DNA from: CAYGZC01 sp964354225
GTDB taxonomy: Bacteria > Bacteroidota > Ignavibacteria > UBA10030 > SZUA-254
Reading direction: 5' to 3'
NCBI GenBank assembly: GCA_964354225.1
Contig: CAYGZC010000341.1
Span: forward strand, 1 to 26,966
Length of the DNA: 26,966 bases
This document shows positions 6,168-15,366 of this stretch, piece by piece. The position numbers and the translations under genes are program-made. Each line of letters opens with the position of its first letter. Position 1 is the first letter of the stretch. The notes under the pieces were generated by a model. The model ran no database searches. It had not been told where the DNA came from and saw only the letters and a list, made by a program, of their open reading frames with translations.

Positions 6168-6677
6168 TTAAAAATTTGATTCATCATGCCAGTGCACAAG
6201 TTTCCAGAAATTATTTTCGTTATCACGCATGAACGTCAGATTTGCATATCCATCAACTATTTCGATATCACCGGGATTGAAAGTGACAGTCAAATTAAAG
6301 CCGCGCACAATTGTTGCTCTATTTCCATTTGTATCGGATGATACCACCTTATTCCAGATCAACGATAACGATTGCACACTCTGAAATAATCCATACGTCG
6401 ATCTCATTTCATCATCCCTCCCCCAGCTGACATCGATTCCACGATCGTAATCCCTAAAACTAAAATTGAAATCGGGTGAAATAAGCGAACCATAAAGTGT
6501 TGTATCCTTAAATGCATACGCATTGCGAAATGTACAAAAAATATTATCGATATTTGTCAGGTCTGTGCATCGTTGTACACCCGTGCTCGTATCCAATTTG
6601 GGTGCGAATGGATTAACACAACTCAGACCGATAATAGAACATATGCAAACAAGTACAGTTGAATAAGCGATACTCAC
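6168..6677 (-). CDS. Putative lipoprotein, NTF2-like size (hypothetical)
   Basis: This 169-residue protein has a lipoprotein signal ending in the lipobox I-G-L-S-C, with the lipidated Cys at position 20, so it should be membrane-anchored. The mature part contains F-R-N-A-Y-A-F-K-D-T-T-L-Y-G near the start and ends in F-W-K-L-V-H-W-H-D. This pattern suits a small NTF2/SnoaL-like cone fold, but I do not recognise a named family. It starts at a GTG 13 bp after the previous lipoprotein's stop, and the two proteins share size, lipobox position and a W-x-x-x-x-W-x-D end. They look like ancient tandem duplicates. Function is unknown. Confidence 0.7.
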   Translation of the reverse strand: MSIAYSTVLVCICSIIGLSCVNPFAPKLDTSTGVQRCTDLTNIDNIFCTFRNAYAFKDTTLYGSLISPDFNFSFRDYDRGIDVSWGRDDEMRSTYGLFQSVQSLSLIWNKVVSSDTNGNRATIVRGFNLTVTFNPGDIEIVDGYANLTFMRDNENNFWKLVHWHDESNF

Positions 6678-6690
6678 AAGTTGTCGTTGG

Positions 6691-7257
6691 TTAATAATTT
6701 AGATGAAATTTTAAATAGCTCCAAGTTGAATCCGTAACCGTCTTTACATCGTCCCAGCGGTAGATAGCCCAACGCTGCTGGTTATCGACTTCAAGATAAA
6801 GGTGCATATAACCTTTAACCCGGGTTGATACGTTTGGCTGTTGGTGCGGAAAATATAAAAAATATTCCATATCGTATTCTATCGAGCTTGGTGTTCGATT
6901 CGCTTCACTGGAATCCGAAAAATTCAAGAATGGCTCTCCGGAAGTTGTTCTGTTAAGATTTTGAAAATATCGTCTTTCAGCTTCGAGATTCCAGCTAAGC
7001 ATGTAAGTCTCATACCCCGCAGAAGGTTTAAATGTAAATAATTTAGACGATGCGGTTGTATCGACAAAGCATCGCATATAATAATCAACTTTATGTTCTT
7101 TTATTGCTGTTTTAAAATTCTCAAGAACTATTTCAGGAGTAACTGGCGGTTTAAATCCCGAAGTACCTTGTGTCGGAGATTCCGGGTCACGTGTCTTACA
7201 TCCCCAAATTAAAATCAGTAAGTTAGTTCCCCAGATGCATATCTTAGTGAAATTCAC
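6691..7257 (-). CDS. Putative lipoprotein (hypothetical), tandem relative of the next gene
   Basis: This 188-residue protein has a lipoprotein signal peptide with lipobox L-I-W-G-C (Cys20), followed by a Pro/Ser/Thr-rich linker. The globular part begins with P-E-I-V-L-E-N-F-K-T-A-I-K-E-H-K-V-D-Y-Y, a helix typical of NTF2-like proteins, and ends R-W-A-I-Y-R-W-D-D, matching the end of its neighbour. The GTG start overlaps the recR stop by 4 nt (GTGA), so translation is coupled to recR. No catalytic motif is seen. An envelope-associated accessory role is only a guess. Confidence 0.72.
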   Translation of the reverse strand: MNFTKICIWGTNLLILIWGCKTRDPESPTQGTSGFKPPVTPEIVLENFKTAIKEHKVDYYMRCFVDTTASSKLFTFKPSAGYETYMLSWNLEAERRYFQNLNRTTSGEPFLNFSDSSEANRTPSSIEYDMEYFLYFPHQQPNVSTRVKGYMHLYLEVDNQQRWAIYRWDDVKTVTDSTWSYLKFHLNY

Positions 7258-7850
7258 ACTACAACTCTTCCTTTTAATGCACGTGTAAGAGTTGCCTCAT
7301 CGGCAAACTCTAAATCTCCACCGATGGGAATACCGCGAGCAAGCCGTGTAACTTTGACCCCAAGAGGTTTTAATAATCGTGAAAGATAAATTGTTGTTGC
7401 TTCACCTTCAATGTTTGGATTCAAAGCGAGAATTATTTCTTCGATTCCCTGATTAATGCGTACAAGAAGCTCTTTTACTTTTAAATCGTCGGGTCCTATT
7501 CCCTCGAGTGGTGAAAGGGATCCACCGATAACATGGTATAGACCTTTATACTCGTGAGTCCTCTCAAGTGCAAGCACATCACTTGGCTCTTCAACCACGC
7601 AGATAGCGTTCGTTTCCCGTTTTGGACTACTGCATATACCGCAAGGATCGGTCTCGGTAAAATTCCAGCACGTCGAGCAATATCTCATCTTTTCTTTCAC
7701 ATTGACAAGTGCTTGAGCAATCTTCATCACTTCGTCTTTCGGAAGCTTTAAGATGTAAAGCGCAAGTCGCTGCGCCGACTTCCGACCAATACCCGGAAGT
7801 TGCGAAAATTCTTCAATAAGTTGATTTAGGGAATCAGAAATGTGAAGCAT
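7254..7850 (-). CDS. recR: Recombination mediator protein RecR
   Basis: This 198-residue protein works with RecF/RecO to load RecA on gapped DNA. It has the N-terminal helix-hairpin-helix (L-P-G-I-G-R-K-S-A-Q-R-L), a four-cysteine zinc finger (C58, C61, C70, C73) and a Toprim domain beginning V-V-E-E-P-S-D near residue 85. The C-terminal Walker-like segment T-R-L-A-R-G-I-P-I-G-G-D-L-E is also present. I chose the second Met (ATG at 7850), which gives the family's usual N-terminus and length; an ATG at 7862 would add four residues. It follows ybaB by 68 bp, the conserved ybaB-recR pairing. Confidence 0.95.
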   Translation of the reverse strand: MLHISDSLNQLIEEFSQLPGIGRKSAQRLALYILKLPKDEVMKIAQALVNVKEKMRYCSTCWNFTETDPCGICSSPKRETNAICVVEEPSDVLALERTHEYKGLYHVIGGSLSPLEGIGPDDLKVKELLVRINQGIEEIILALNPNIEGEATTIYLSRLLKPLGVKVTRLARGIPIGGDLEFADEATLTRALKGRVVV

Positions 7851-7918
7851 AGACCAATTCAAAAAAAATAAAAAATATAAACGTAAAACTAAACATTATC
7901 GACTAATAACAGTAGAAT

Positions 7919-8254
7919 CTACATCCCTGGGATATTCATTCCGGGAATATTCGGCAACATGCCGGCAGTTGCCTTCCGCATTTCTTCCTGTGCCATCTTT
8001 TGTGATTCGTCGAGCGCCTTATTCACAGCAGCAACAACAAGATCCTCAAGCATTTCAGCATCGTCAGGGTTGATAACTTCCTTCTCTATTTGTATTTTCA
8101 CGAGATGCTGCTTTCCGTTAGCTGTTACTTTCACCATCCCACCGCCTGATTCAGCAGTCACGGTTTTATTTTCAAGTTCAGCTTGTACCTGTTCCATTTT
8201 TTCCTGCATTTTCTGAACCTGTTTCATCATTCCTTGCATGTTGGGCATACCCAT
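7919..8254 (-). CDS. ybaB: YbaB/EbfC family nucleoid-associated protein
   Basis: This 111-residue DNA-binding protein forms dimers with a central beta sheet and tweezer-like helices. The typical features are present: an N-terminal Met/Gln/Lys-rich helix (M-M-K-Q-V-Q-K-M-Q-E-K-M), A-E-S-G-G-G-M-V-K-V-T-A-N-G, and D-A-E-M-L-E-D-L-V-V-A-A-V-N-K-A. It carries a Met/Gly/Pro-rich C-terminal tail (G-M-L-P-N-I-P-G-M). GAGGA lies upstream of the ATG. It is the first gene of the minus-strand block and is divergent from uppS. Confidence 0.93.
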   Translation of the reverse strand: MGMPNMQGMMKQVQKMQEKMEQVQAELENKTVTAESGGGMVKVTANGKQHLVKIQIEKEVINPDDAEMLEDLVVAAVNKALDESQKMAQEEMRKATAGMLPNIPGMNIPGM

Positions 8255-8386
8255 TTGACCATTTCCTCAAAAATTTTATCGAATAGATTTTGAATAATTT
8301 TGACTCAATATATTCTTTTTCAGTTGGAAAATCAATCGAAAGGAAAAAGCATATTATTATTAATAAATTCGTTCACGCAACTTTCC

Positions 8387-8415
8387 TTGACTTTCTACGC
8401 AAAATGAGTTAACTT
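8387..8415 (+). promoter_or_regulatory. Sigma-70-like promoter for the envelope operon
   Basis: TTGACT (8387-8392), a 17-bp spacer and TAACTT (8410-8415) lie about 50 bp before uppS in the 209-bp divergent gap. The -35 is good and the -10 weak. In Bacteroidota the housekeeping promoter can differ, so this is tentative. Confidence 0.35.
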
Positions 8416-8463
8416 TCATAACAATTCAAGAATTTTTCATCGAATGCAGAGGAAATTCCAAGC

Positions 8464-9300
8464 TTGAGCACGCGCGGTATAAAACGCACACGTGACGAAG
8501 ATATTAAAATCCAAGCACAACTAAAACAAACCGGTAATATTCCTAACCATATTGCTATTATTATGGATGGCAACGGCAGGTGGGCAAAAAAACGCAGTTT
8601 ACCACATATAGCCGGTCATAAAGAAGGTGTAGAATCGGTCAGGGACATCGTTGAAGTATGCGGTCAGCTTGGTGTAAATTATCTTACCCTCTATGCTTTT
8701 TCAACTGAAAACTGGAAACGACCCAAACAAGAAGTTTCCCTGTTGATGCGTTTGCTTATGCGCGCGCTACGGGATGAAACGGATAAACTTCACGAGAAAA
8801 ATGTTCGCGTCCACACTATCGGTGATATTGCAGCGCTACCGCAGGAAGTTCAAGATGAATTATTAGATGCGATTAAAAAAACAAAGCATAATACAGGACT
8901 GAATCTTTTACTTGCTTTAAGTTACAGCGGACGCTGGGATTTGACCAATGCCGTGAAACAAATTGCATCGGAAGTTAAAAAAGGAAACTTGAAAATCGAA
9001 CATATTAATGATCAGATCATTTCTCAACATCTTTCAACAAAAGATATACCGGAACCAGATCTCCTTGTCCGGACGAGCGGAGAACTTCGTATCAGCAATT
9101 TTTTACTTTGGCAGCTCGCATACTCAGAAATTTATATCAGCGAAGTGCTATGGCCCGATTTCCGCCGCTGTGAGCTTTACAAGGCAATTAGCGATTACCA
9201 AAAACGAGAACGCCGCTTCGGTATGGTAAGCGAACAGTTAAAACAAACGAAGCATAAAGTTAATTCCATTGGATTACTAAAACACGTTTCAGGATTATAA
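8464..9300 (+). CDS. uppS: Undecaprenyl diphosphate synthase (isoprenyl transferase)
   Basis: This 278-residue cis-prenyltransferase condenses isopentenyl diphosphate onto farnesyl diphosphate to make the C55 carrier lipid for peptidoglycan and O-antigen. The signature I-I-M-D-G-N-G-R-W-A-K (catalytic D35) is followed by G-H-K-E-G-V, L-T-L-Y-A-F-S-T-E-N-W-x-R-P, and D-L-L-V-R-T-S-G-E-x-R-I-S-N-F-L-L-W-Q. Translation probably starts at the TTG at 8464, with GAGGA about 10 nt upstream; the next Met lies inside the active-site motif. It heads the envelope operon, and bamA starts 3 bp after its stop. Confidence 0.95.
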   Translation: MSTRGIKRTRDEDIKIQAQLKQTGNIPNHIAIIMDGNGRWAKKRSLPHIAGHKEGVESVRDIVEVCGQLGVNYLTLYAFSTENWKRPKQEVSLLMRLLMRALRDETDKLHEKNVRVHTIGDIAALPQEVQDELLDAIKKTKHNTGLNLLLALSYSGRWDLTNAVKQIASEVKKGNLKIEHINDQIISQHLSTKDIPEPDLLVRTSGELRISNFLLWQLAYSEIYISEVLWPDFRRCELYKAISDYQKRERRFGMVSEQLKQTKHKVNSIGLLKHVSGL

Positions 9301-9303
9301 CAG

Positions 9304-11694
9304 TTGCGCCCTTTAATTGTACTCACTCTTATATGCTGTTATTTAGCAGTTGGTTTGAAAACCACATATAGTCAACGATCTAAAATCGAGAAATACACTA
9401 TTCTTGGGATTTCAGTCGAGGGAAATCATCCCCAGAGCGGGACTGAAAGCGGAGCGATCATTTCCAACTCCGGTTTAAAAATTGGAAGCTCCATCTCCAT
9501 TCCAGGAGACGATGTGCGACAGGCAATACAAAAACTTTGGGCACTGCGTATATTTTCCGACGTTCAGATCTTAATCGAAAATAAAGTACAAGATGGTGTC
9601 TATCTCCTCATTAAAGTGAAGGAGTATCCACGCTTAGAAAAAGTAGAAATCAATGGAATCGATGATGTCAGCGAAGATGACATTAAAAAGAAAATAACAC
9701 TCATTAACGGACAAATTGTGACACCCGACGATATCAATAAGATCATAATGAATATTAAAGTTCTATATGAGGAAGAAGGTCATCTGCTGGCTGAAATAAA
9801 ACCGGAATCTAAAATTCTGGATTCAAGCAAATCAAACCGTGTCACTTTATATTTGAGTATTGAAGAAGGTCCTCAGCTTACGATCAACGAGATAACTTTC
9901 ATCGGGAACAAAGCGTTTGATGACGGTGACCTCAAGGGAGAGTTCGAAGATACAAAGGAAAAAAAATGGTATCACTTAATTCTTGCAAATCCAAAATTCG
10001 AGAGCAAGAAGTATGAAGAGGATAAACGCCGTATCCTTAAGTTCTATAAGAAGAATGGTTACATCGATGTGGAAATCGTATCGGATTCTATATGGTATAC
10101 TTCCGATAAAAAGAGGATGAACATACTAATCACTGTTAATGAAGGGGAACAATATAAAATCCGAAAAATTGCATGGAAAGGGAATACGGTTTATACATCA
10201 GATGTTCTAACCGAACGATTAGGGTTTATTCCCGGTATGATCTATGATGACGAAAAATTTGAACAGAATCTAAAAGGAAATCAGGATCAAACCGATGTTG
10301 CTTCACTTTATCTTGATGAAGGTTATCTCCGATTTAATTTAGATCCAGATATACAGCGGGTTGGGAAAGACAGTCTCGACATCACTATCCACGTATATGA
10401 ACGAAATCAATTTCAGATCGGACAGGTAGAAATAAAAGGTAACAAAAAGACGAGAGAAAATGTTATTCGGAGGGAGCTGTTTACACGACCGGGTGATTTT
10501 TTCAGCAGGGCATTGATTATCAGAAGTTTGAGGCAGTTGGCACAGCTAAATTATTTCAATCAAGAAAAACTCAAGCCAGATACCCGATTTGTAGATGAAA
10601 AGACGGTTGATTTGATTTATGAAGTCGAGGAGAAATCAAGCGATAACGTTAATGCATCTGTTGGGTACAGTGGAGCGTTTGGTGTAACGGGCGCACTCGG
10701 ATTTACAATAACCAATTTCTCAATCAGTGATCCACTTTCGGGTGGTGCCGGACAAATACTTAACTTCGATTGGCAATTCGGCGAGGGCGCTCGCTTCCGA
10801 ACTTTCTCTCTGAGTTTTACCGAACCATGGCTGTTCGATAGACCAACAACCCTCGGGATCAGTCTTTTTGATAGCCGACAGCAGTTCGGATGGGATCTGC
10901 GGCAAACAGGCGCCTCTATCCGGTTAGGACGCCGATTAAATTGGCCCGATAATTACTGCCGCGCCGATTGGACTTTCAGATTCCAAAGTATAGACGTTCG
11001 GGATAACGGTGGAAACTCGTTTTACGAGGTCGGCAAATCGAAACAGTTTAGTATTAATCAGACTTTGTCACGAAATAGCACCGATAATCCCATTTTCCCA
11101 ACTATCGGATCGAATGTTTCTTTGTCAACAGAAATTTCTGGCGGACCTTTCCTACCCGGAAATGTTGACTACCACAAATGGCTGTTCGATGCCGAGTGGT
11201 ATGTACCGATATTCGGATCGAGCAGATTAGTTTTATACGTTGGTTCAAACTTGGGGTATTTAAGTGGCTTTTATAAAAATTCAAGAATTCCACCCATCGA
11301 ATATTTTTATATGGGCGGCACAATGGTTGGTTACGTATCGACAACTCCGTTACGTGGCTATGAAGATAGAAGTGTGGGACCAGTTAACAGTCTGGGACAA
11401 GAAGAAGGCGGTAGAGTTCTCAACAAACACACATTAGAGCTTCGGCTTGCAGTTACTTTGAATCCTATGCCAATCTATCTCCTGGGATTTGCTGAGGGTG
11501 GTAATGTATACAGGGATTTTAACCATATAGATTTTCTCGATCTGAAACGATCATATGGTTTCGGGGCACGCATATTAATACAGCCGCTTGGAATGATCGG
11601 ATTCGATTATGGATATGGTGCTGATGATGTTTATCCAAAGGATGGGAAGCCAGATGGCTGGCATTTCCATTTCCAATTTGGAAGAGGTTTTTAA
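9304..11694 (+). CDS. bamA: Outer membrane protein assembly factor BamA (Omp85)
   Basis: This 796-residue protein inserts beta-barrel proteins into the outer membrane. A signal peptide (about residues 1-23) precedes a series of POTRA domains, probably five, over about 30-430. Recurring G-x-x-x-x-x-E-x-D-I-K-K-K and V-x-E-G-x-x-Y-x-I-x-x-I-x-x-x-G-N motifs mark them. A barrel of about 360 residues follows, with the V-R-G-Y/F-like L-R-G-Y-E motif in its lid-lock strand region and a terminal Phe as beta-signal (F-G-R-G-F). The start is a TTG 3 bp after the uppS stop, with AGGA upstream. Length is normal. The two Skp-like chaperone genes follow. Confidence 0.95.
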   Translation: MRPLIVLTLICCYLAVGLKTTYSQRSKIEKYTILGISVEGNHPQSGTESGAIISNSGLKIGSSISIPGDDVRQAIQKLWALRIFSDVQILIENKVQDGVYLLIKVKEYPRLEKVEINGIDDVSEDDIKKKITLINGQIVTPDDINKIIMNIKVLYEEEGHLLAEIKPESKILDSSKSNRVTLYLSIEEGPQLTINEITFIGNKAFDDGDLKGEFEDTKEKKWYHLILANPKFESKKYEEDKRRILKFYKKNGYIDVEIVSDSIWYTSDKKRMNILITVNEGEQYKIRKIAWKGNTVYTSDVLTERLGFIPGMIYDDEKFEQNLKGNQDQTDVASLYLDEGYLRFNLDPDIQRVGKDSLDITIHVYERNQFQIGQVEIKGNKKTRENVIRRELFTRPGDFFSRALIIRSLRQLAQLNYFNQEKLKPDTRFVDEKTVDLIYEVEEKSSDNVNASVGYSGAFGVTGALGFTITNFSISDPLSGGAGQILNFDWQFGEGARFRTFSLSFTEPWLFDRPTTLGISLFDSRQQFGWDLRQTGASIRLGRRLNWPDNYCRADWTFRFQSIDVRDNGGNSFYEVGKSKQFSINQTLSRNSTDNPIFPTIGSNVSLSTEISGGPFLPGNVDYHKWLFDAEWYVPIFGSSRLVLYVGSNLGYLSGFYKNSRIPPIEYFYMGGTMVGYVSTTPLRGYEDRSVGPVNSLGQEEGGRVLNKHTLELRLAVTLNPMPIYLLGFAEGGNVYRDFNHIDFLDLKRSYGFGARILIQPLGMIGFDYGYGADDVYPKDGKPDGWHFHFQFGRGF

Positions 11695-11739
11695 TTATAA
11701 GATAATTTATTTATTTCAACAACAAATAAAGAGGTCCAC

Positions 11740-12279
11740 GTGAGACAAATAATATTTTTAATCTCGATAGTTGTTCTATTCGGTGCTATCCAATCACCCA
11801 TTGCATCCGCACAATCACCGAAGATCGGATATGTAAATTCAGCGAAGATTCTTCAAGAATATCCTGACGCAATCGAAGCTAATAAGAAGCTTGATGTAAT
11901 GAGCAAACAATGGCAATCGGAGCTTGAGAAAATGAGCAAAGAACTTCAGCAGAAATATGAAGAATTTCAGAAGAAAGAACCACTTCTCAAGGAAGATGAA
12001 AAACGGGCGCAGCGTGAAGAACTCGTTGCAATAGAACAAAAAGGGTATCAGTACAGGCAAGAAAAATTCGGTAATGATGGAGATCTTGCCATTGCCACCG
12101 ATTCTTTACTGCGACCCATCAAACAAAAAGTTATGAAGATCATCGAACAAGTTGCAAAAGAAGAAAAAATACAATTTATGTTCGATCGAAATGATCAAAT
12201 CATGGTTCTTTTGTATGGTGAATCGAAGTATGACTATACAAATTTAATAATCGACAGACTTAAACGCGGCAAATTATAA
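11740..12279 (+). CDS. Periplasmic chaperone OmpH/Skp family (first copy)
   Basis: This 179-residue secreted protein has a signal peptide ending near A-S-A-Q, then K-I-G-Y-V-N-S-A-K-I-L. A long charged coiled-coil over about residues 45-115 is rich in K, E and Q, and a C-terminal strand pair contains I-Q-F-M-F-D. Skp trimers hold unfolded outer membrane proteins between tentacle-like coiled coils on their way to BamA, which is encoded just upstream. The GTG start has AAAGAGG 8-14 nt before it. It is a tandem paralog of the next gene. Confidence 0.9.
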   Translation: MRQIIFLISIVVLFGAIQSPIASAQSPKIGYVNSAKILQEYPDAIEANKKLDVMSKQWQSELEKMSKELQQKYEEFQKKEPLLKEDEKRAQREELVAIEQKGYQYRQEKFGNDGDLAIATDSLLRPIKQKVMKIIEQVAKEEKIQFMFDRNDQIMVLLYGESKYDYTNLIIDRLKRGKL

Positions 12280-12297
12280 TTAATTTAGAGGTCTCAT

Positions 12298-12828
12298 ATG
12301 CGATCCATAAAATCAATTCTCGGTCTTTTATTTCTCGTCTTGTTAACAACTTATTTCGGATATGCACAGTCCAAAATTGGTTGGATTAGTTCTAAAACCG
12401 TCATGGATAAGATTCCAGAAGCGCAAGACGCTCAGCGGCAAATTGATAATTTAGTTGCACAATGGCAAAGCGAGCTTGCGAAAATGCAAAACGAGTGGCA
12501 AAAAAAATTCCAGGAGTACGATAAGAAAAAACTTATCCTCACCGATCAGCTTCGATCAGAATCTGAAAAAGAGCTACAAGAATTAGATAAGAAAATAGTC
12601 GATTATCGGACTAAAAAATTCGGACAGAGCGGCGAGCTGTTCAATAAACAAAATGAGCTTATTAAACCGATTCAGAATAAAATCTTCAAGGTTCTCCAGG
12701 ACATCGCAAAAGAGGATGATTATGATTACATCTTCGATAAAAGCGGTGATATATTATTAATGTATTCAAACGATAAGTACGACCTTACTCAAAAAGTAAT
12801 CGAACGCATAACAACACTCGATAAGTAA
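12298..12828 (+). CDS. Periplasmic chaperone OmpH/Skp family (second copy)
   Basis: This 176-residue paralog of the preceding protein shares K-I-G-W-I-S-S-K-T-V, the A-Q-W-Q-S-E-L-x-K-M coiled-coil entry and D-Y-D-Y-I-F-D near the end. A signal peptide ends near G-Y-A-Q. TAGAGG precedes the ATG. It lies 18 bp after the first copy and 2 bp before lpxD. Two divergent Skp copies between bamA and lpxD are common in Bacteroidota and allow client specialisation or hetero-trimers; which applies here cannot be told. Confidence 0.9.
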   Translation: MRSIKSILGLLFLVLLTTYFGYAQSKIGWISSKTVMDKIPEAQDAQRQIDNLVAQWQSELAKMQNEWQKKFQEYDKKKLILTDQLRSESEKELQELDKKIVDYRTKKFGQSGELFNKQNELIKPIQNKIFKVLQDIAKEDDYDYIFDKSGDILLMYSNDKYDLTQKVIERITTLDK

Positions 12829-12830
12829 GA

Positions 12831-13898
12831 ATGCAATTACGTGAAATTGCCCGGCTTGTCAACGGGGCTGTTTCTATCAGTGATGATGTTGAGATTCTTA
12901 ATGCAGCAAAAATTGAAGAAGCCGGACCCGGTGACATAACATTTATCTCAAACCTCAAATATAAAAAATATTTGAGTACGACTTCAGCATCGGCTCTATT
13001 GATAGCAAACAACATACAATTTGAAGAGCTGGAACACCGCAAAACATCCATCGCCCTTGTTAGAGTATCAGATCCATACCAATCTTTTTTACAGGTGATC
13101 GATTTATTTTATCCACCACCACAACGGCTCCCAACAGGAATACATCCAACAGCAATCATTGATGCAGATGTGAAGATCGATCCAAATGCTGCCATCGGTG
13201 CATATGTTATCATCGGTAAACGATGCACAATTGGATCGGGGACTGCCATTTATCACGGTACAGTGCTAAGTGAAGATGTTCAGGTTGGCGATGAGTCAAT
13301 AATCTACTCCAACGTATCCATCAGAGAAAATTGTAAAATTGGGGATCGTGTTATTATTCATTCCGGGACGGTAATTGGAAGTGACGGATTCGGTTTTACG
13401 CCCAAAGAAGATGGCAGTCACGAAAAAATTCCACAGCGGGGAATTGTTGTCATTGAAGATGATATTGAGATTGGAGCAAACTGCACAATCGACCGGGCTA
13501 CAATTGGAGAAACCCGCATCGAGCGGGGCACCAAATTAGATAATTTGATTCATATCGCACATAATGTTATTATCGGCGAGCATACGGTAATGGCAGCACA
13601 GACGGGAATATCCGGAAGCACGAAGGTTGGAAAGTATTGTGCTTTCGGTGGACAGGTTGGTCTGACAGGGCACATCACAATAGCCGATAAAACAACTATT
13701 GGAGCACAATCTGGTGTTCCAAAATCAATAGAAGAATCTGGCAAGACATACTTCGGCTACCCTGCAAGGGAGCTTCATGAAACGTTAAAAATTCAAGCTG
13801 CTCAAAACCAGCTTCCAACATTATTGTATGAAATCCGGAACATGCAAAAAAGAATTGAAGAACTTGAAAAACTTCTAAAACTCCGCTCATCCGATTGA
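12831..13898 (+). CDS. lpxD: UDP-3-O-(3-hydroxyacyl)glucosamine N-acyltransferase LpxD
   Basis: This 355-residue enzyme adds the second hydroxyacyl chain to the lipid A precursor from acyl-ACP. It has the N-terminal uridine-binding domain (about 1-100, with G-D-I-T-F-I-S-N) and a left-handed beta-helix of hexapeptide repeats over about 100-320. The catalytic histidine lies in I-H-I-A-H-N-V-I-I-G-E, followed by A-A-Q-T-G-I-S-G-S. A C-terminal helix (R-I-E-E-L-E-K-L-L-K-L) is trimer-forming. Order and length are standard for the family. It starts 2 bp after the second skp gene. Confidence 0.95.
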   Translation: MQLREIARLVNGAVSISDDVEILNAAKIEEAGPGDITFISNLKYKKYLSTTSASALLIANNIQFEELEHRKTSIALVRVSDPYQSFLQVIDLFYPPPQRLPTGIHPTAIIDADVKIDPNAAIGAYVIIGKRCTIGSGTAIYHGTVLSEDVQVGDESIIYSNVSIRENCKIGDRVIIHSGTVIGSDGFGFTPKEDGSHEKIPQRGIVVIEDDIEIGANCTIDRATIGETRIERGTKLDNLIHIAHNVIIGEHTVMAAQTGISGSTKVGKYCAFGGQVGLTGHITIADKTTIGAQSGVPKSIEESGKTYFGYPARELHETLKIQAAQNQLPTLLYEIRNMQKRIEELEKLLKLRSSD

Positions 13899-13916
13899 CG
13901 TGAAGGAAAACCGTTT

Positions 13917-15335
13917 ATGTTAGTACAACAGCGAACCATCAAACAACCAATTACAATTTCCGGGATAGGATTGCATACTGGTGTGTCAACAAATTTAACG
14001 TTCAAGCCCGCGCAAATCAACTATGGAACCCGATTCCGTCGAGTTGATCTCCCCGGTCAACCGGAAATTCCAGCCCTTGTCGACAATGTAACCGAAGTTG
14101 CGCGTGGAACGACACTTCAAATCGGTGAAGCGAAAGTTCATACTGTCGAACATATCCTTGCAGCAATCGTTGGTCTGCAAATCGACAATATAATCATCGA
14201 GCTTGATAACATCGAGCCGCCTGTTTGTGATGGAAGCTCTAAACCATTTACAGATGCTTTGTTGAAAGCAGACTTTGAAGTGCAGGATGCACCAAAAGAT
14301 TATCTTATTATCGATCAAACAGTACGTTACATCGATGAAAAGAATGGAGTAGATATTGTTGCTCTCCCGACAGATGATTATCGTTTAACAGTGATGATCG
14401 ACTATCAGAATCCAGCTTTGGGAAGTCAACATACAGGTCTTTTCAATCTTGAAAAAGAATTCATAGAAGAATTTGCGCCTGCACGGACATTTTGCTTCTT
14501 GCATGAAGTGGAAGCGCTTTACCAGCGGGGATTAATTCGAGGTGGTAATCTCGACAGCGCTATCGTTATCGCGGATGAAGACCTTACAGATGAAAAAGTA
14601 AAACTTATTACAGAAAAGTTAGGCATAAAAGATACGCTTGTGATAGGAAAAAATGGAATCCTCAACAATAAAGCTCTAAGATACAAAAACGAACCAGCCC
14701 GACATAAACTGTTAGATTTAATGGGTGACCTTGCACTCATCGGTGCTCCCCTTAAGGCACAGATTCTTGCAGCGCGTCCGGGCCACTCAGGCAACGTCGA
14801 GTTTGCCAAAAAAATCCGGAAACTTTATCAACAACAGGCGCTGGTAAAAAAATATCAATTCGAAAAAAAGGAGGGCGTTGTATTCGACATTAATGCGCTT
14901 CAAAAAATCCTTCCACATCGGTATCCATTTTTACTCGTTGATAAAGTGATCGACTTTAAGCTCGATGAGAAAATAGTCGGTGTGAAAAACGTCAGCATCA
15001 ACGAATGGTTTTTCGAGGGGCACTTTCCGGGAAGACCCGTTATGCCAGGTGTTTTAATCATTGAAGCCATGGCACAAGTTGGGGGAATCCTTCTTTTAAA
15101 TGGATTGGAAAATCCACAGGGAAAATTAGCCATGTTCACTACAATAAGCAACGCCAGATTCAGGAGACAGGTTATTCCTGGCGATCAACTAATTATTGAA
15201 GTTTTCTTGAAAAATCGTCGCGCAAAAATTGCGCTCTTAGAAGGAAAAGCATATCGAAACGGTGAGCTGGCGGCAGAAGCTGAATTGAGTGCAGCGATTG
15301 TGGATAGAGATATTGAAAATGAGAAAAAAGGATAA
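13917..15335 (+). CDS. lpxC-fabZ: LpxC-FabZ bifunctional fusion: UDP-3-O-acyl-GlcNAc deacetylase / 3-hydroxyacyl-ACP dehydratase
   Basis: This 472-residue protein has two enzymes. Residues 1-305 are LpxC, the committed zinc deacetylase of lipid A synthesis, with ligands H79 (in H-T-V-E-H), H263 and D267 (A-R-H-K-L-L-D) and catalytic H290. Residues of about 322-468 are FabZ, which dehydrates 3-hydroxyacyl-ACP, with H334 (L-P-H-R-Y-P-F-L-L-V-D) and E383 (L-I-I-E-A-M-A-Q). The two compete for the same hydroxyacyl-ACP pool at the lipid A/phospholipid branch point, so fusion enforces fixed stoichiometry. This fusion is typical of Bacteroidota/Chlorobi. GAAGGA precedes the ATG. All key residues are present. 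Confidence 0.96.
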   Translation: MLVQQRTIKQPITISGIGLHTGVSTNLTFKPAQINYGTRFRRVDLPGQPEIPALVDNVTEVARGTTLQIGEAKVHTVEHILAAIVGLQIDNIIIELDNIEPPVCDGSSKPFTDALLKADFEVQDAPKDYLIIDQTVRYIDEKNGVDIVALPTDDYRLTVMIDYQNPALGSQHTGLFNLEKEFIEEFAPARTFCFLHEVEALYQRGLIRGGNLDSAIVIADEDLTDEKVKLITEKLGIKDTLVIGKNGILNNKALRYKNEPARHKLLDLMGDLALIGAPLKAQILAARPGHSGNVEFAKKIRKLYQQQALVKKYQFEKKEGVVFDINALQKILPHRYPFLLVDKVIDFKLDEKIVGVKNVSINEWFFEGHFPGRPVMPGVLIIEAMAQVGGILLLNGLENPQGKLAMFTTISNARFRRQVIPGDQLIIEVFLKNRRAKIALLEGKAYRNGELAAEAELSAAIVDRDIENEKKG

Positions 15336-15366
15336 ATGTTAGTCATTCTAAACTGAAGTTTAATTT

